Of a DNA stretch of 26,879 bases, positions 1 to 8,220 are shown piece after piece. The DNA lies in contig BTRG01000034.1 of assembly GCA_036986275.1 (NCBI GenBank), forward strand, positions 1 through 26,879, written 5' to 3'. The notes beneath the pieces were generated by a model that worked only from the letters and a program-made list of their open reading frames with translations, was not told the DNA's origin and made no database searches. This stretch comes from BTRG01 sp036986275 (GTDB lineage: Bacteria > Pseudomonadota > Gammaproteobacteria > Acidiferrobacterales > SZUA-150). How positions within the stretch are numbered: position 1 is the first letter of the stretch; the number at the start of each line of letters is the position of its first letter. A program made the translations under genes and the position numbers.

Positions 1-14
1 TATTTTCTAGGCAG

Positions 15-47
15 TTGTCAACCACACAATTCCATTTGTGTTGACTA
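15..47. promoter_or_regulatory. BirA-like biotin operator upstream of bioF
   Basis: The arms TTGTCAACC (15-23) and TGTTGACTA (39-47) form an inverted repeat separated by 15 bases; 7 of 9 positions of the right arm match the exact complement. Proteobacterial BirA (biotin repressor) sites have the form TTGTnAACC-N14 to 16-GGTTnACAA, so this fits well. The right arm overlaps a plausible -35 (TTGACT, 41-46) followed after 16 bases by TAAACT (63-68), so binding by biotinyl-AMP-loaded BirA would block transcription of the bio operon. The assignment rests on pattern matching; birA itself is not in the window. Confidence 0.65.
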
Positions 48-68
48 TGATGGGTCAGAGACTAAACT
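41..68 (+). promoter_or_regulatory. Probable sigma-70 promoter of the bio operon
   Basis: TTGACT (41-46) matches the -35 consensus at five of six positions and is followed after 16 bases by TAAACT (63-68), which matches four of six -10 positions. It overlaps the right arm of the BirA-like operator, the arrangement expected for a repressible promoter. The start of bioF lies about 58 bases downstream. Confidence 0.45.
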
Positions 69-126
69 GGCGCCACCCTGGCCATGGTAGAAAAGCCGCT
101 GAACGCGGAAGAATAAGCATTATTTC

Positions 127-1281
127 ATGAAATCTCTACAGCGGAAACTGGCGCATCGACGGGTCAACCATCTCTATCGCCAACGCTTGGTGAATACCGG
201 CCCGCAACAGACTGAGTTGGCAGTGGAGGGCGGGTCTTTGCTCTCCTTTTGCAGTAATGATTATCTTGGTTTGGCCTCGGATCCACGGGTGATCACGGCC
301 TGGCAGCAGGGCGCGAATCAATACGGTGTCGGTACCGGGGCGTCACATTTGGTCAGCGGACACAGTGAAGCCCATCGTGCGCTGGAGGAGGAGTTGGCAA
401 CATTTGTCGGCGCCCAGCGTGCCCTGCTGTTTTCCACCGGTTATATGGCCAACCAGGCCATTATGACGACCTTGATGGGCTCCCGGCAGGATTGTATCTA
501 CGAAGACAGGCTGAATCATGCTTCATTGATCGATGCGGCCCGTCTGGCCCAGGCCCGGGTGCGGCGCTATCGTCATGCTGACAACCGACATTTGCAGCAA
601 CTCATGGCGGACAGAGGGTCGGGCCAGGCATTGGTGAGCACTGATGGCGTATTCAGTATGGATGGGGATATCGCCCCGGTGCCTGAGTTATTGCATCTGG
701 TCCAGCAACACAATGCCTATCTGCTAATCGATGATGCCCACGGATTTGGTGTGCTGGGGTCAGGCGCAGGCGGCACCCTGCAACACTATAATATAGAGGC
801 CAATGATTCGGTGATCCTGATGGCGACCCTGGGCAAGGCTGCCGGTGTGTTTGGCGCCTTTGTAGCAGGCAGTGAAGAACTGATAGAAACACTGATCCAG
901 TTCGCCCGCACTTATATATATACCACCGCTCTGCCACCGGCCCTGGCAGAAGCCGTACGGGCCAGTCTCAGGATAATCCGACAAGAGCCCGAACGACGGC
1001 AGACCCTGCATGAGCGGGTGGCGCAATTTCGTACCGGCGCCAAAGAACGGGGCCTGGTGTTGATGGAATCCTCCAGTCCGATTCAACCGCTGGTTTTAGG
1101 CGCCAGTGAGCAGGCCTTGCAGGTCAGTCAGGCATTGCGAAAGCAGGGCATACTGGTTACCGCCATGCGTCCACCCACCGTGCCGGACGATACCGCGCGT
1201 TTGCGGATTACTCTCTGTTGCCAGCACAGCGTTGCCCAGGTTGAGCGACTGTTGGACAATCTGGCGGCGGTTTTGCCATGA
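127..1281 (+). CDS. bioF: 8-amino-7-oxononanoate synthase (BioF)
   Basis: BioF is a PLP-dependent enzyme of the alpha-oxoamine synthase family. It condenses pimeloyl-ACP (or -CoA) with L-alanine, releasing CO2, to make 8-amino-7-oxononanoate, the first committed ring-building step of biotin synthesis in the cytoplasm. The 384-residue product has the family's usual length. Visible hallmarks are the early SNDYLGLA motif, GTGASHLVSG, the PLP-contacting DDAHG (D202, H205) and the Schiff-base lysine in TLGKAAG (K237). The C-terminus contains the conserved RPPTVP. The ATG at 127 is the first in frame; GGAAG lies somewhat far upstream. It is the first gene of a bioF-bioH-bioC-bioD operon, and its stop overlaps the bioH start by four bases (ATGA). 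A BirA-like site precedes it. The identification is firm. Confidence 0.97.
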   Translation: MKSLQRKLAHRRVNHLYRQRLVNTGPQQTELAVEGGSLLSFCSNDYLGLASDPRVITAWQQGANQYGVGTGASHLVSGHSEAHRALEEELATFVGAQRALLFSTGYMANQAIMTTLMGSRQDCIYEDRLNHASLIDAARLAQARVRRYRHADNRHLQQLMADRGSGQALVSTDGVFSMDGDIAPVPELLHLVQQHNAYLLIDDAHGFGVLGSGAGGTLQHYNIEANDSVILMATLGKAAGVFGAFVAGSEELIETLIQFARTYIYTTALPPALAEAVRASLRIIRQEPERRQTLHERVAQFRTGAKERGLVLMESSSPIQPLVLGASEQALQVSQALRKQGILVTAMRPPTVPDDTARLRITLCCQHSVAQVERLLDNLAAVLP

Positions 1282-2063
1282 CGATATATGTAGAACAACA
1301 TGGCGCCGGACAGGACTTGTTGTTGTTGCATGGTTGGGGGCTGCATGGGGGTATCTGGTCGCCGGTGCTGGCCGAGCTGGTGAAGCATTATCGCGTGACC
1401 GTCGTCGACCTGCCTGGCCATGGGCGCAGTCATCATGAATCATTCGGCAAAGATGCCACGCTCACTGATATTGCGAAAACGGTCAAGGAAGTTATTCAGG
1501 GACCGGCCGTGTGGTTGGGCTGGTCAATGGGCGGCATGGTTGCCCTGGCCGCTGCCCGCCAGTGGCCAGACGAGGTGCGGGGCCTGATATTGGTCGCCAC
1601 GACACCGCGTTTTGTCGTCACTGAGGATTGGCCCAGTGCAGTGGCTGCAGACGTGTTGCAGCAGTTCGGCGAGCAACTCGCCAGCGATTACCGGCGTGCA
1701 CTGTTGCGGTTCATCAGTCTACAGTTGGGTGCAGGTCCGCGTCAGCGCTTACTATTGAAATTATTGCGCGCTGAGTTATTTCGCTTTCCAGCACCGTCGG
1801 CCGGCGCATTAGAGAGCGGATTGGAATTATTGCGCCAGAGTGATTTACGTCGGCAGATTGGCGCCATTGCCCAGCCGGCATGCGTCATTCATGGTGAACG
1901 CGATCGCCTGGTACCGGTGCAGGCAGGCCGGTATTTGGCGCAGCAGTTAGCCGATGCCACCAGCCTGGTGATAGCCGAAGCGGGTCACGCACCTTTTTTG
2001 TCTCATCCATCCGATTTTATGGACGCCATACAAGGTTTCATGAGCCGGGAAGGTCTGGCGTGA
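1278..2063 (+). CDS. bioH: Pimeloyl-ACP methyl ester carboxylesterase (BioH)
   Basis: BioH is an alpha/beta-hydrolase that removes the methyl group from pimeloyl-ACP methyl ester, ending the disguised fatty-acid elongation started by BioC and handing pimeloyl-ACP to BioF. The 261-residue protein shows the oxyanion HGWGLHG near the N-terminus and the nucleophile elbow GWSMGG with S83. The acid D209 (in GERDRLVP) and H237 (in AGHAPF) have spacing very close to the E. coli triad S82-D207-H235. The start ATG overlaps the bioF stop and the stop overlaps the GTG of bioC, so translation is coupled on both sides. Being sandwiched between bioF and bioC makes BioH more likely than a generic hydrolase. 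Confidence 0.95.
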   Translation: MTIYVEQHGAGQDLLLLHGWGLHGGIWSPVLAELVKHYRVTVVDLPGHGRSHHESFGKDATLTDIAKTVKEVIQGPAVWLGWSMGGMVALAAARQWPDEVRGLILVATTPRFVVTEDWPSAVAADVLQQFGEQLASDYRRALLRFISLQLGAGPRQRLLLKLLRAELFRFPAPSAGALESGLELLRQSDLRRQIGAIAQPACVIHGERDRLVPVQAGRYLAQQLADATSLVIAEAGHAPFLSHPSDFMDAIQGFMSREGLA

Positions 2064-2923
2064 GCCTGCAGCCACTGAACAAGCAGAAAATACGCCAGGG
2101 TTTTGAGCGGGCTGCCCACAGCTATGACAAGGCAGCCGTGTTACAACGGCAGGTAGCCGATGAAATGTTTTCGCGCTTACAGGTGTTTAATACGCGACCG
2201 GCCAGGGTGCTGGATCTGGGTTGTGGCACGGGCTATAGCACGCGCTTGTTAGCCAGGCACTACCGGCGCGCCCATATTATAGGTATCGATCTCGCCCATG
2301 CGATGACCCGACTGGCCCGTGCCCGGCGACGTTGGTGGGCAAATCATTATTATTTTGTAGGCGATGCCGAGTTACTGCCTTTTGCCGATGCCTCAATGGA
2401 CATCGTCGTGTCCAACCTGGTGCTGCAATGGTGCCGTCCCGATCCGGTTTTTAGCGAGTGTTTACGGGTTCTGCGTCCCGGGGGAGTGATGTTATTCAGC
2501 AGCTTCGGCCCGGATACCCTCAAGGAGTTGCGGCAGGCCTGGCAGCAGGTGGATGGCGGCATCCATGTGCATGATTTTATCGATATGCATGACCTGGGGG
2601 ATGCCATGTTGCGCACGGGTTTTGCTGAACCGGTGATGGATATCGACCGTTTTACCCTGACATATTCCCGTGTCAGCGATGTCCTGCGTGATTTGCGTGA
2701 TATTGGCGCTGCCAATGCCGCCGACCGGCGCTCACGGGGTTTGATGGGTCGGCAGCGCTATCAACAATTTTACCACGCGTATGAGGGATTGACCTTGGCG
2801 GATGGCAGAGTCCCGGCTACCTATGAAGTGGTTTACGGCCATGCCTGGGTCCCCGAGACAAGAGCAAGGTCTGCGCCCGGGATGCAGACCGTCCCTCTGG
2901 GTGAGATCGGGCGCATTAAATGA
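2060..2923 (+). CDS. bioC: Malonyl-ACP O-methyltransferase (BioC)
   Basis: BioC is an SAM-dependent methyltransferase that caps malonyl-ACP as a methyl ester so that fatty-acid synthase can extend it to pimeloyl-ACP methyl ester. The 287-residue product has the class I Rossmann motif VLDLGCGTG (residues 50-58), the acidic GIDLA after strand 2, and the family pattern NLVLQWC followed by LRVLRPGG. The N-terminus (KIRQGFERAAHSYDKAA) is typical of BioC. The start is GTG at 2060 within a GTGA overlap with the bioH stop; no ATG fits better. The stop overlaps the ATG of bioD. It is one step of a four-gene coupled operon, and BioC with BioH in the same operon is the E. coli-type pimelate route. Confidence 0.95.
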   Translation: MSLQPLNKQKIRQGFERAAHSYDKAAVLQRQVADEMFSRLQVFNTRPARVLDLGCGTGYSTRLLARHYRRAHIIGIDLAHAMTRLARARRRWWANHYYFVGDAELLPFADASMDIVVSNLVLQWCRPDPVFSECLRVLRPGGVMLFSSFGPDTLKELRQAWQQVDGGIHVHDFIDMHDLGDAMLRTGFAEPVMDIDRFTLTYSRVSDVLRDLRDIGAANAADRRSRGLMGRQRYQQFYHAYEGLTLADGRVPATYEVVYGHAWVPETRARSAPGMQTVPLGEIGRIK

Positions 2924-3618
2924 AGCTGAACAATCCAAAAGGCTGGTTTGTCACCGGTACGGATACCGAGGTAGGGAAGACCATGGTTACGGGCGAGCTT
3001 ATCCATTACCTGGTGGGCACCGGTTTGCGGGTAGCGGCCATGAAACCGGTCGCCAGTGGCTGTTACGAGAATGAAGAGGGACTCTGGCGCAATAGGGATG
3101 CGGAGTATTTGCTGGCAGCCAGTAATGTGGCGAGCGAATATAAACATGTGAATCCATATGCCTTCCCGCAAGCCATTGCTCCACATCTGGCGGCCGCCAG
3201 GGACGATACAAACATCGATATCGAGGTTGTCCTGTCCTGCTATCAGCAACTTCAATCCCAGGCCGATGCTGTCGTGGTCGAAGGGGTGGGGGGTTGGCAG
3301 GCCCCTTTGAATCAGGAGCAGACCTTGGCCGACCTGGCCTCGTTATTAGATCTACCCGTCGTCCTGGTTGTGGGGATGCGCCTGGGTTGTCTTAACCATG
3401 CCTTATTAACTGCTGCGTCTATTAAGTATTATGGTGCAAACCTGGTGGGATGGGTCGCTAACAGCACGCAACGTCCCATGTTCGAGTTAGAAGCGAATAT
3501 TCGAACACTACGATCCCGCCTTCCAGCGCCTTGCCTGGGCATTATCCCCTATAAAACTATTGAAATAATGCCGGGTGTTTTATCCGAACATCTGGATTGG
3601 TCACTTTTGTTCGGTTGA
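2920..3618 (+). CDS. bioD: Dethiobiotin synthetase (BioD)
   Basis: BioD is an ATP-dependent carboxylase that closes the ureido ring of dethiobiotin from 7,8-diaminopelargonate and CO2. The 232-residue protein begins with the diagnostic FVTGTDTEVGKT segment (P-loop around residues 13-21, K20). It also shows the substrate-binding KPVASG, and VVVEGVGGW, the Walker-B-like motif that contacts Mg-ATP. The C-terminus contains GWVANS followed by LGIIPY, as in BioD. The ATG overlaps the bioC stop in ATGA, so it is the last translationally coupled gene of the operon. The genes for the preceding aminotransferase (BioA) and the final radical-SAM step (BioB) are not in the window and must lie elsewhere or upstream of position 1. 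Confidence 0.96.
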   Translation: MKLNNPKGWFVTGTDTEVGKTMVTGELIHYLVGTGLRVAAMKPVASGCYENEEGLWRNRDAEYLLAASNVASEYKHVNPYAFPQAIAPHLAAARDDTNIDIEVVLSCYQQLQSQADAVVVEGVGGWQAPLNQEQTLADLASLLDLPVVLVVGMRLGCLNHALLTAASIKYYGANLVGWVANSTQRPMFELEANIRTLRSRLPAPCLGIIPYKTIEIMPGVLSEHLDWSLLFG

Positions 3619-3627
3619 TCTCAAGTA

Positions 3628-3661
3628 ACCCAGCGCAATGCTCGGGTGTTATTGTCTTTTT
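3628..3661 (+). terminator. Possible weak terminator after bioD
   Basis: ACCC-AGC (3628-3634) pairs with GCT-c-GGGT (3640-3647) around a 5-base loop, with a single bulged C. It is followed by a T-rich stretch ending in five T (3657-3661). The stem is short and the T-run is offset by about nine bases, so the call is tentative, but it lies just after the last bio gene and before the oxidase operon. Confidence 0.3.
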
Positions 3662-3790
3662 AGCTTATGTAGTTAATTCTTGAGTCCAAAGCGCGGTTGC
3701 AGCCGTAGGCGCCATTGTGATAGTTTCGCCCGCGGCCTAAGGTGCGAAAAGTTCAATTTTATTTTAAAAAAAATCCTATGGAGATGAATG

Positions 3791-4930
3791 ATGTCCACAA
3801 ACAGTGTGAATAGTCTGAAAGGTGCGCTCCACCGATTGGGTCTGGGGATCACAGCATTGCTGTTACCTGGTCTGGCTTCGGCAGAGTATGCGTTGAATTT
3901 TCAGAGGCCCGTGACCCCTATTGCTCACGAACTGCTGGGACTGCACCATATGATCATAATCATCATTACGATCATTTTTGTTATTGTGGCCGGCGTCATG
4001 TTCTACTCGATGTTTGCCCACCGCAAGAGCAAGGGACACAAGGCCGCTACCTTTCATGAAAGCACCACGGTGGAAGTCATCTGGACCACTATTCCATTCC
4101 TGATTCTTGTGGCGATGGCCATTCCCTCCACGGCCGTCTTGCTGAAGATGGATGACACCAGCAACTCCGACATGACGCTGAAGATTACCGGTTACCAGTG
4201 GAAGTGGCATTACGAGTATCTGGATGAGGATGTTAAGTTCTTCAGCAGCCTGTCTACGCCACGCGACCAGATCGAAAACAAGGCTGAAAAGGGTGAGAAC
4301 TACCTGTTAGAAGTGGATAACCCCGTCGTTCTGCCGGTTGGCAAGAAGATTCGCCTGATTATTGGCGCCAATGACGTGCTTCATGCATGGTGGGTCCCGG
4401 CCCTGGCAGTCAAGAAAGATGCCATCCCCGGTTACATTAATGAGATGTGGACCTACATCGAAGAACCCGGTATTTACCGCGGTCAATGTGCCGAGTTGTG
4501 TGGCAAGGACCACGGCTTCATGCCTATCGTTGTCAACGCAGTCAGTGAAGAAGACTATAAGAAGTGGGTGAGCGAGCAGAAGACCATGATGGCCGCCGCC
4601 GAAGCCAGCGCCAGCAAAACCTGGTCCAGGGCGGATCTGATCAAGAAGGGTGAGAAGGTCTATCAGGCTTCTTGCGCCGCCTGTCACGGCGCTACCGGTG
4701 CCGGTATTCCGAATGTATTCCCACCCATTACCGGCAGCAAGATTGCGACTGGCGATATCAAGAGTCACATGGAGATTACCATGAACGGCAAGCCCGGCAC
4801 GGCAATGCAGGCCTTCAAGGGCCAGTTGAACGATGTTAATTTGGCAGCCGTTATCACTTACGAACGTAATGCCCTGGGCAACAGCTCCGGCGACATGGTT
4901 CAGCCTGCCCAGATCAAGGCCGCCCGATAA
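3791..4930 (+). CDS. coxB: Cytochrome c oxidase subunit II with fused cytochrome c domain
   Basis: Subunit II accepts electrons at the binuclear CuA centre and passes them to heme a in subunit I. The 379-residue protein has an N-terminal signal-like hydrophobic segment, two membrane helices (roughly residues 50-75 and 95-120) and a periplasmic cupredoxin domain. The CuA ligands are visible: H198, C233, E235, C237, H241 and M244. A C-terminal extension carries a class I cytochrome c site, CAACH (C295-H299), with a likely axial Met in TAMQAF (M339), so this is a caa3-type subunit II. Two ATGs occur in tandem (3788 and 3791); GGAG at 3780-3783 is better spaced for 3791. It is the first gene of the oxidase cluster, 21 bases ahead of ctaD. 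Confidence 0.96.
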   Translation: MSTNSVNSLKGALHRLGLGITALLLPGLASAEYALNFQRPVTPIAHELLGLHHMIIIIITIIFVIVAGVMFYSMFAHRKSKGHKAATFHESTTVEVIWTTIPFLILVAMAIPSTAVLLKMDDTSNSDMTLKITGYQWKWHYEYLDEDVKFFSSLSTPRDQIENKAEKGENYLLEVDNPVVLPVGKKIRLIIGANDVLHAWWVPALAVKKDAIPGYINEMWTYIEEPGIYRGQCAELCGKDHGFMPIVVNAVSEEDYKKWVSEQKTMMAAAEASASKTWSRADLIKKGEKVYQASCAACHGATGAGIPNVFPPITGSKIATGDIKSHMEITMNGKPGTAMQAFKGQLNDVNLAAVITYERNALGNSSGDMVQPAQIKAAR

Positions 4931-4951
4931 GGTTTCAGAGGAGATATAGAT

Positions 4952-6514
4952 ATGTCACAAGCGCATCACGACGAACATCCTACTGGCCTGCGCCGTTGGG
5001 TGTTTACAACCAATCACAAGGATATCGGTACACTGTACCTGATCTTCGCGTTCATGATGGCAATAGTGGGCGGCATCATGTCGCTGATCATCCGCGCCGA
5101 ATTGTACGAGCCTGGTCTGCAGCTTATTGATCCCCACTTCTTTAATCAGATGACCACGGTGCATGCCCTGGTTATGGTGTTTGGCTTTGTCATGCCGGCC
5201 TTCGTGGGTCTGGCAAACTGGCAACTCCCACTCATGCTAGGGGCGCCGGATATGGCGCTGCCCCGTATGAATAACTGGAGTTTCTGGTTATTGCCGCCTG
5301 CCGCGACGCTACTGGTGATATCCTTGTTCGTCCCCGGCGGCGGTCCGGCCGCGGGCTGGACGCTGTATCCGCCCTTGTCTATCCAGGGCAGCGGTGCCGG
5401 TATCGACTTCACCATCTTGTCTGTCCACATGTTGGGTATGTCGTCGATACTGGGTTCGATCAACATTATTGCCACTATCCTGAACATGCGTGCTCCAGGC
5501 CTGACCCTGATGAAAATGCCCATGTTCGTCTGGAGTTGGCTGATTACCGCCTTCCTGTTGCTGGCCACGATTCCAGTGCTGGCCGGTGCGGTGACCATGT
5601 TGCTGACCGATAGGCACTTCGGCACTTCTTTCTTCGATGCCGCCGGCGGTGGCGATCCGGTCCTGTTCCAGCATATCTTCTGGTTCTTCGGTCATCCTGA
5701 GGTGTACATCCTGGTGCTGCCGGCCTTTGGTGTGTTTTCACAGATCATCCCGACCTTCGCTCGCAAACCACTGTTTGGTTACACTTCCATGGTGTTTGCC
5801 ACCGCGGCGATTGCCTTCCTGTCATTCATCGTGTGGGCACACCACATGTACACCGTGGGTATGCCGCTGGCCGGTGAGTTGTTCTTCATGTATGCCACTA
5901 TGTTGATTGCGGTTCCAACAGGCGTGAAGATTTTTAACTGGATCTCCACCATGTGGCGCGGTTCCATGACCTTTGAGACCCCCATGCTCTGGGCCATCGG
6001 TGGTGTATTCACCTTCACCATGGGTGGGCTGACCGGAATTATGTTGTCCATCACACCGGTTGACTTCCAGTATCACGATACCTACTTTGTGGTCGCTCAT
6101 TTCCACTACACCATCATTGGTGGCTCCGTATTGGCTATTTTCGGTGCCGTTTATTATTGGTTGCCAAAGTGGACCGGTTACCATTACAGCGAAGTTCAGG
6201 GCAAATGGCATTTCTGGCTGACTTTCCTGAGTTTCCATCTGACCTTCCTGCCGCAGCACTTCCTGGGTCTGGCTGGTATGCCGCGCCGTATCCCGGACTA
6301 TGCTTTACAGTTTACTGAATTCAACGTGATCTCTACCGTGGGTAGCTTTATTATAGTGTTTGCGCAGGTGCTGTTCTTCTACGTGGTCTATAAGGCTGTC
6401 AAGGGCGGTAAGAAAGCTACGGATGAAGTATGGGAAGGAGCACAAGGTCTGGAGTGGACGGTGCCTTCACCGGCGCCTTATCACACCTTTGCGATTCCGC
6501 CCAAGGTTAGTTAA
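4952..6514 (+). CDS. ctaD: Cytochrome c oxidase subunit I
   Basis: Subunit I is the proton-pumping core that reduces O2 at the heme a3-CuB centre. The 520-residue protein has the twelve hydrophobic segments of the heme-copper oxidase family. Metal ligands can be placed: H71 (low-spin heme), H248 in GHPEVY (CuB, with cross-linked Y252), H297 and H298 in WAHHM (CuB), and H383 and H385 in AHFHY (heme a3 and the low-spin heme). E250 in HPEVY marks a type A1 oxidase with a D-channel glutamate, and K in PTGVKIFNW matches the K-channel. The RBS GAGGAG lies before the ATG. It follows coxB closely and is separated from the downstream genes by a strong hairpin, which may set a higher expression level for coxB-ctaD than for the assembly genes. 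Confidence 0.98.
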   Translation: MSQAHHDEHPTGLRRWVFTTNHKDIGTLYLIFAFMMAIVGGIMSLIIRAELYEPGLQLIDPHFFNQMTTVHALVMVFGFVMPAFVGLANWQLPLMLGAPDMALPRMNNWSFWLLPPAATLLVISLFVPGGGPAAGWTLYPPLSIQGSGAGIDFTILSVHMLGMSSILGSINIIATILNMRAPGLTLMKMPMFVWSWLITAFLLLATIPVLAGAVTMLLTDRHFGTSFFDAAGGGDPVLFQHIFWFFGHPEVYILVLPAFGVFSQIIPTFARKPLFGYTSMVFATAAIAFLSFIVWAHHMYTVGMPLAGELFFMYATMLIAVPTGVKIFNWISTMWRGSMTFETPMLWAIGGVFTFTMGGLTGIMLSITPVDFQYHDTYFVVAHFHYTIIGGSVLAIFGAVYYWLPKWTGYHYSEVQGKWHFWLTFLSFHLTFLPQHFLGLAGMPRRIPDYALQFTEFNVISTVGSFIIVFAQVLFFYVVYKAVKGGKKATDEVWEGAQGLEWTVPSPAPYHTFAIPPKVS

Positions 6515-6519
6515 TGCAT

Positions 6520-6554
6520 AACGGGTTTCGGTGCCATCATCGAAACCCGTTTTA
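6520..6554 (+). terminator. Strong intercistronic hairpin after ctaD (partial terminator or processing site)
   Basis: An uninterrupted 11-base stem pairs 6520-6530 (AACGGGTTTCG) with 6541-6551 (CGAAACCCGTT) around a 10-base loop, beginning 5 bases after the ctaD stop and ending with four T. The tail is short for a full intrinsic terminator and the following genes are clearly part of the same system. Attenuation or 3'-end protection of the coxB-ctaD message is more likely than full termination. Confidence 0.6.
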
Positions 6555-6568
6555 TAACGAGAAAGAGT

Positions 6569-6676
6569 GTGGCAAGAGATTCGGAACAACGTAGGCGAGT
6601 CATTATTACCGTGCTGATATTGGCCGCGGTTGCCGCCGGTTTTTTTGTATCGGCCTTTTTCAAGAGTTGGTCATGA
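6569..6676 (+). CDS. Small single-helix membrane protein between ctaD and ctaG (cytochrome oxidase small assembly protein type)
   Basis: A 35-codon frame starts at GTG 6569 and ends in a TGA (6674-6676) that overlaps the ctaG ATG (6673) by four bases in the ATGA form, which implies translational coupling. The product starts with a short charged stretch (ARDSEQRRR), then a single hydrophobic helix of about 20 residues (VIITVLILAAVAAGFFVSAF), then KSWS. This basic head, one helix and short tail, placed exactly between ctaD and cox11, matches small proteins annotated as cytochrome oxidase small assembly proteins in related bacteria. It probably sits in the inner membrane with its N-terminus inside and helps oxidase biogenesis. 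The frame has no ATG; GTG is the first usable start and its ribosome-binding site (AGAAAGAG) is weak. The function is inferred from position and topology. Confidence 0.7.
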   Translation: MARDSEQRRRVIITVLILAAVAAGFFVSAFFKSWS

Positions 6677-7281
6677 AAGAACAAGACAAGATAAACAAAC
6701 GACTGGCTGGAAAGTTGTTTGTTGTCGTGATCGCCATGTTCGGCTTCGGTTATGCACTGGTACCGCTATACAATCTTCTGTGTGATGTCACGGGCCTGAA
6801 TGGCAAGACCCAGCGAAGCGAAGATATAACAGTTGCGGATGTAGATAGAGAACGTTGGGTAACGGTGGAGTTTACCGGCCAGGCGAACAGTGCCCTGCCG
6901 TGGGATTTCTACCCCATGCAAGGCAGTATGCGTGTGCACCCGGGCCAGGTGATGGTAGCCAAGTATTACGCGCGCAATCGTGATACCAGGGCGTTTACCG
7001 GCCAGGCGGTGCCAAGCGTGGCGCCAAATCGGGCAGCACCACATTTTAAGAAGATAGAATGTTTTTGTTTTACCCAGCAGACGCTGGCTCCAGGCGAAGC
7101 AAAGGAAATGCCAATTCGCTTTGTTGTCGACAGGAAGCTGGGTAAGGAAGTGGACAGGATTACACTGTCGTATACTTTTTTTAATATCGACCACAAGATT
7201 AGTGATATGACCAAAAAAGAAACGGTGGTTCACAATCATGTGCAAGAAACGAATTTGGTTTCGGTTGAACCCGGGACTTAA
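6673..7281 (+). CDS. ctaG: Cytochrome c oxidase assembly protein CtaG/Cox11 (CuB copper delivery)
   Basis: Cox11 inserts copper into the CuB site of subunit I. The 202-residue protein has one N-terminal membrane helix (about residues 13-33, LFVVVIAMFGFGYALVPLY) followed by a periplasmic immunoglobulin-like domain. It has the signature ECFCF, in which C130 and C132 bind Cu(I), and the conserved PLYNLLCDVTGLNG just after the helix, with a third conserved Cys. The ATG at 6673 is preferred over the upstream TTG at 6667 because it overlaps the stop of the 35-codon gene. Position between subunits I and III is the classic arrangement. Confidence 0.95.
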   Translation: MKEQDKINKRLAGKLFVVVIAMFGFGYALVPLYNLLCDVTGLNGKTQRSEDITVADVDRERWVTVEFTGQANSALPWDFYPMQGSMRVHPGQVMVAKYYARNRDTRAFTGQAVPSVAPNRAAPHFKKIECFCFTQQTLAPGEAKEMPIRFVVDRKLGKEVDRITLSYTFFNIDHKISDMTKKETVVHNHVQETNLVSVEPGT

Positions 7282-7326
7282 AAGCAGTTACATTAATTTA
7301 TAACACTAGAGATAGGGGATACGAGT

Positions 7327-8199
7327 ATGTCCGCAAAAGGTAGCTACTACTTACCTGAGCCCAGTCCCTGGCCGGTATTAACATCCTTAGGGTTGTTTAC
7401 ACTGGCGCTGGGTTTCATCATGTTCTTGAACAGTGTGGGTGTTGGACCCTGGTTCATGATGGGTGGTGCAGCATTGATTATCTTCATAATGTTCCGCTGG
7501 TTCGGTCAGGTTATCGGTGAAAGTGAAGGCGGCACCTATGACGACCAGGTGGACATGTCTTTTCGTATGGGTATGGGCTGGTTCATTTTCTCGGAAATTA
7601 TGTTTTTCGCGGTATTTTTCGGCGCCTTGTTCTACGTGCGTCAGTTGTCCGTGCCATGGCTGGCTGATACCGAAATGCTGTGGCCGGGTTTTGACAACAC
7701 CTGGCCAACCGGTGGCCCCCAGGGTCCCGAAGCGCTGGCAGCCGGTGAGATACCGGGTCCAAACCAGTTCTCACCCATGGGCGCCTGGGGCATTCCTGCC
7801 ATTAACACCATGATATTATTGTCTTCAGGTGTAACGGTTACATTCGCACACTGGGCACTGAAAAAAGATAATCGCGGCGGCCTGGTGACATGGTTGTTCC
7901 TGACCGTAGCCTTGGGTGTGGTGTTCGTGGGACTGCAGACTTATGAATATGTCCATGCCTATACTGAACTGGGCCTGACCATGAAGGCCGGTGTATACGG
8001 CGCAACCTTTTTCATATTGACCGGTTTTCATGGTTTCCATGTCACCATGGGTACTATCATGCTGGCTGCGATCTTGTTTCGAAGCATGAAAGGTCATTTC
8101 ACCCCAACAAACCATTTTGGTTTTGAAGGGGTTGCCTGGTACTGGCACTTTGTTGATGTTGTCTGGCTGGGTCTGTTCGTTTTCGTTTACTGGTTGTAA
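7327..8199 (+). CDS. ctaE: Cytochrome c oxidase subunit III
   Basis: Subunit III is a seven-helix integral membrane protein without metal centres. It stabilises subunit I and proton uptake through the D-channel. The 290-residue product shows the family patterns SFRMGMGWFIFSEIMFF with the membrane Glu, HWALKK, and the C-terminal FHGFHVTMGTIML plus WYWHFVDVVWLGLFVFVYW. The ATG is preceded by AGGGG at good spacing. It is the last plus-strand gene before a strong terminator, which closes the structural part of the oxidase cluster. Confidence 0.97.
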   Translation: MSAKGSYYLPEPSPWPVLTSLGLFTLALGFIMFLNSVGVGPWFMMGGAALIIFIMFRWFGQVIGESEGGTYDDQVDMSFRMGMGWFIFSEIMFFAVFFGALFYVRQLSVPWLADTEMLWPGFDNTWPTGGPQGPEALAAGEIPGPNQFSPMGAWGIPAINTMILLSSGVTVTFAHWALKKDNRGGLVTWLFLTVALGVVFVGLQTYEYVHAYTELGLTMKAGVYGATFFILTGFHGFHVTMGTIMLAAILFRSMKGHFTPTNHFGFEGVAWYWHFVDVVWLGLFVFVYWL

Positions 8200-8220
8200 T
8201 ACGGAAACAAGGGGAGACAA

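Noticed and set aside
5146..6259. Long antisense frames (128-159 codons) opposite ctaD
   Set aside because: They arise from the codon bias of ctaD, whose metal ligands and family motifs are intact; no ribosome-binding sites or motifs are seen in the antisense frames.
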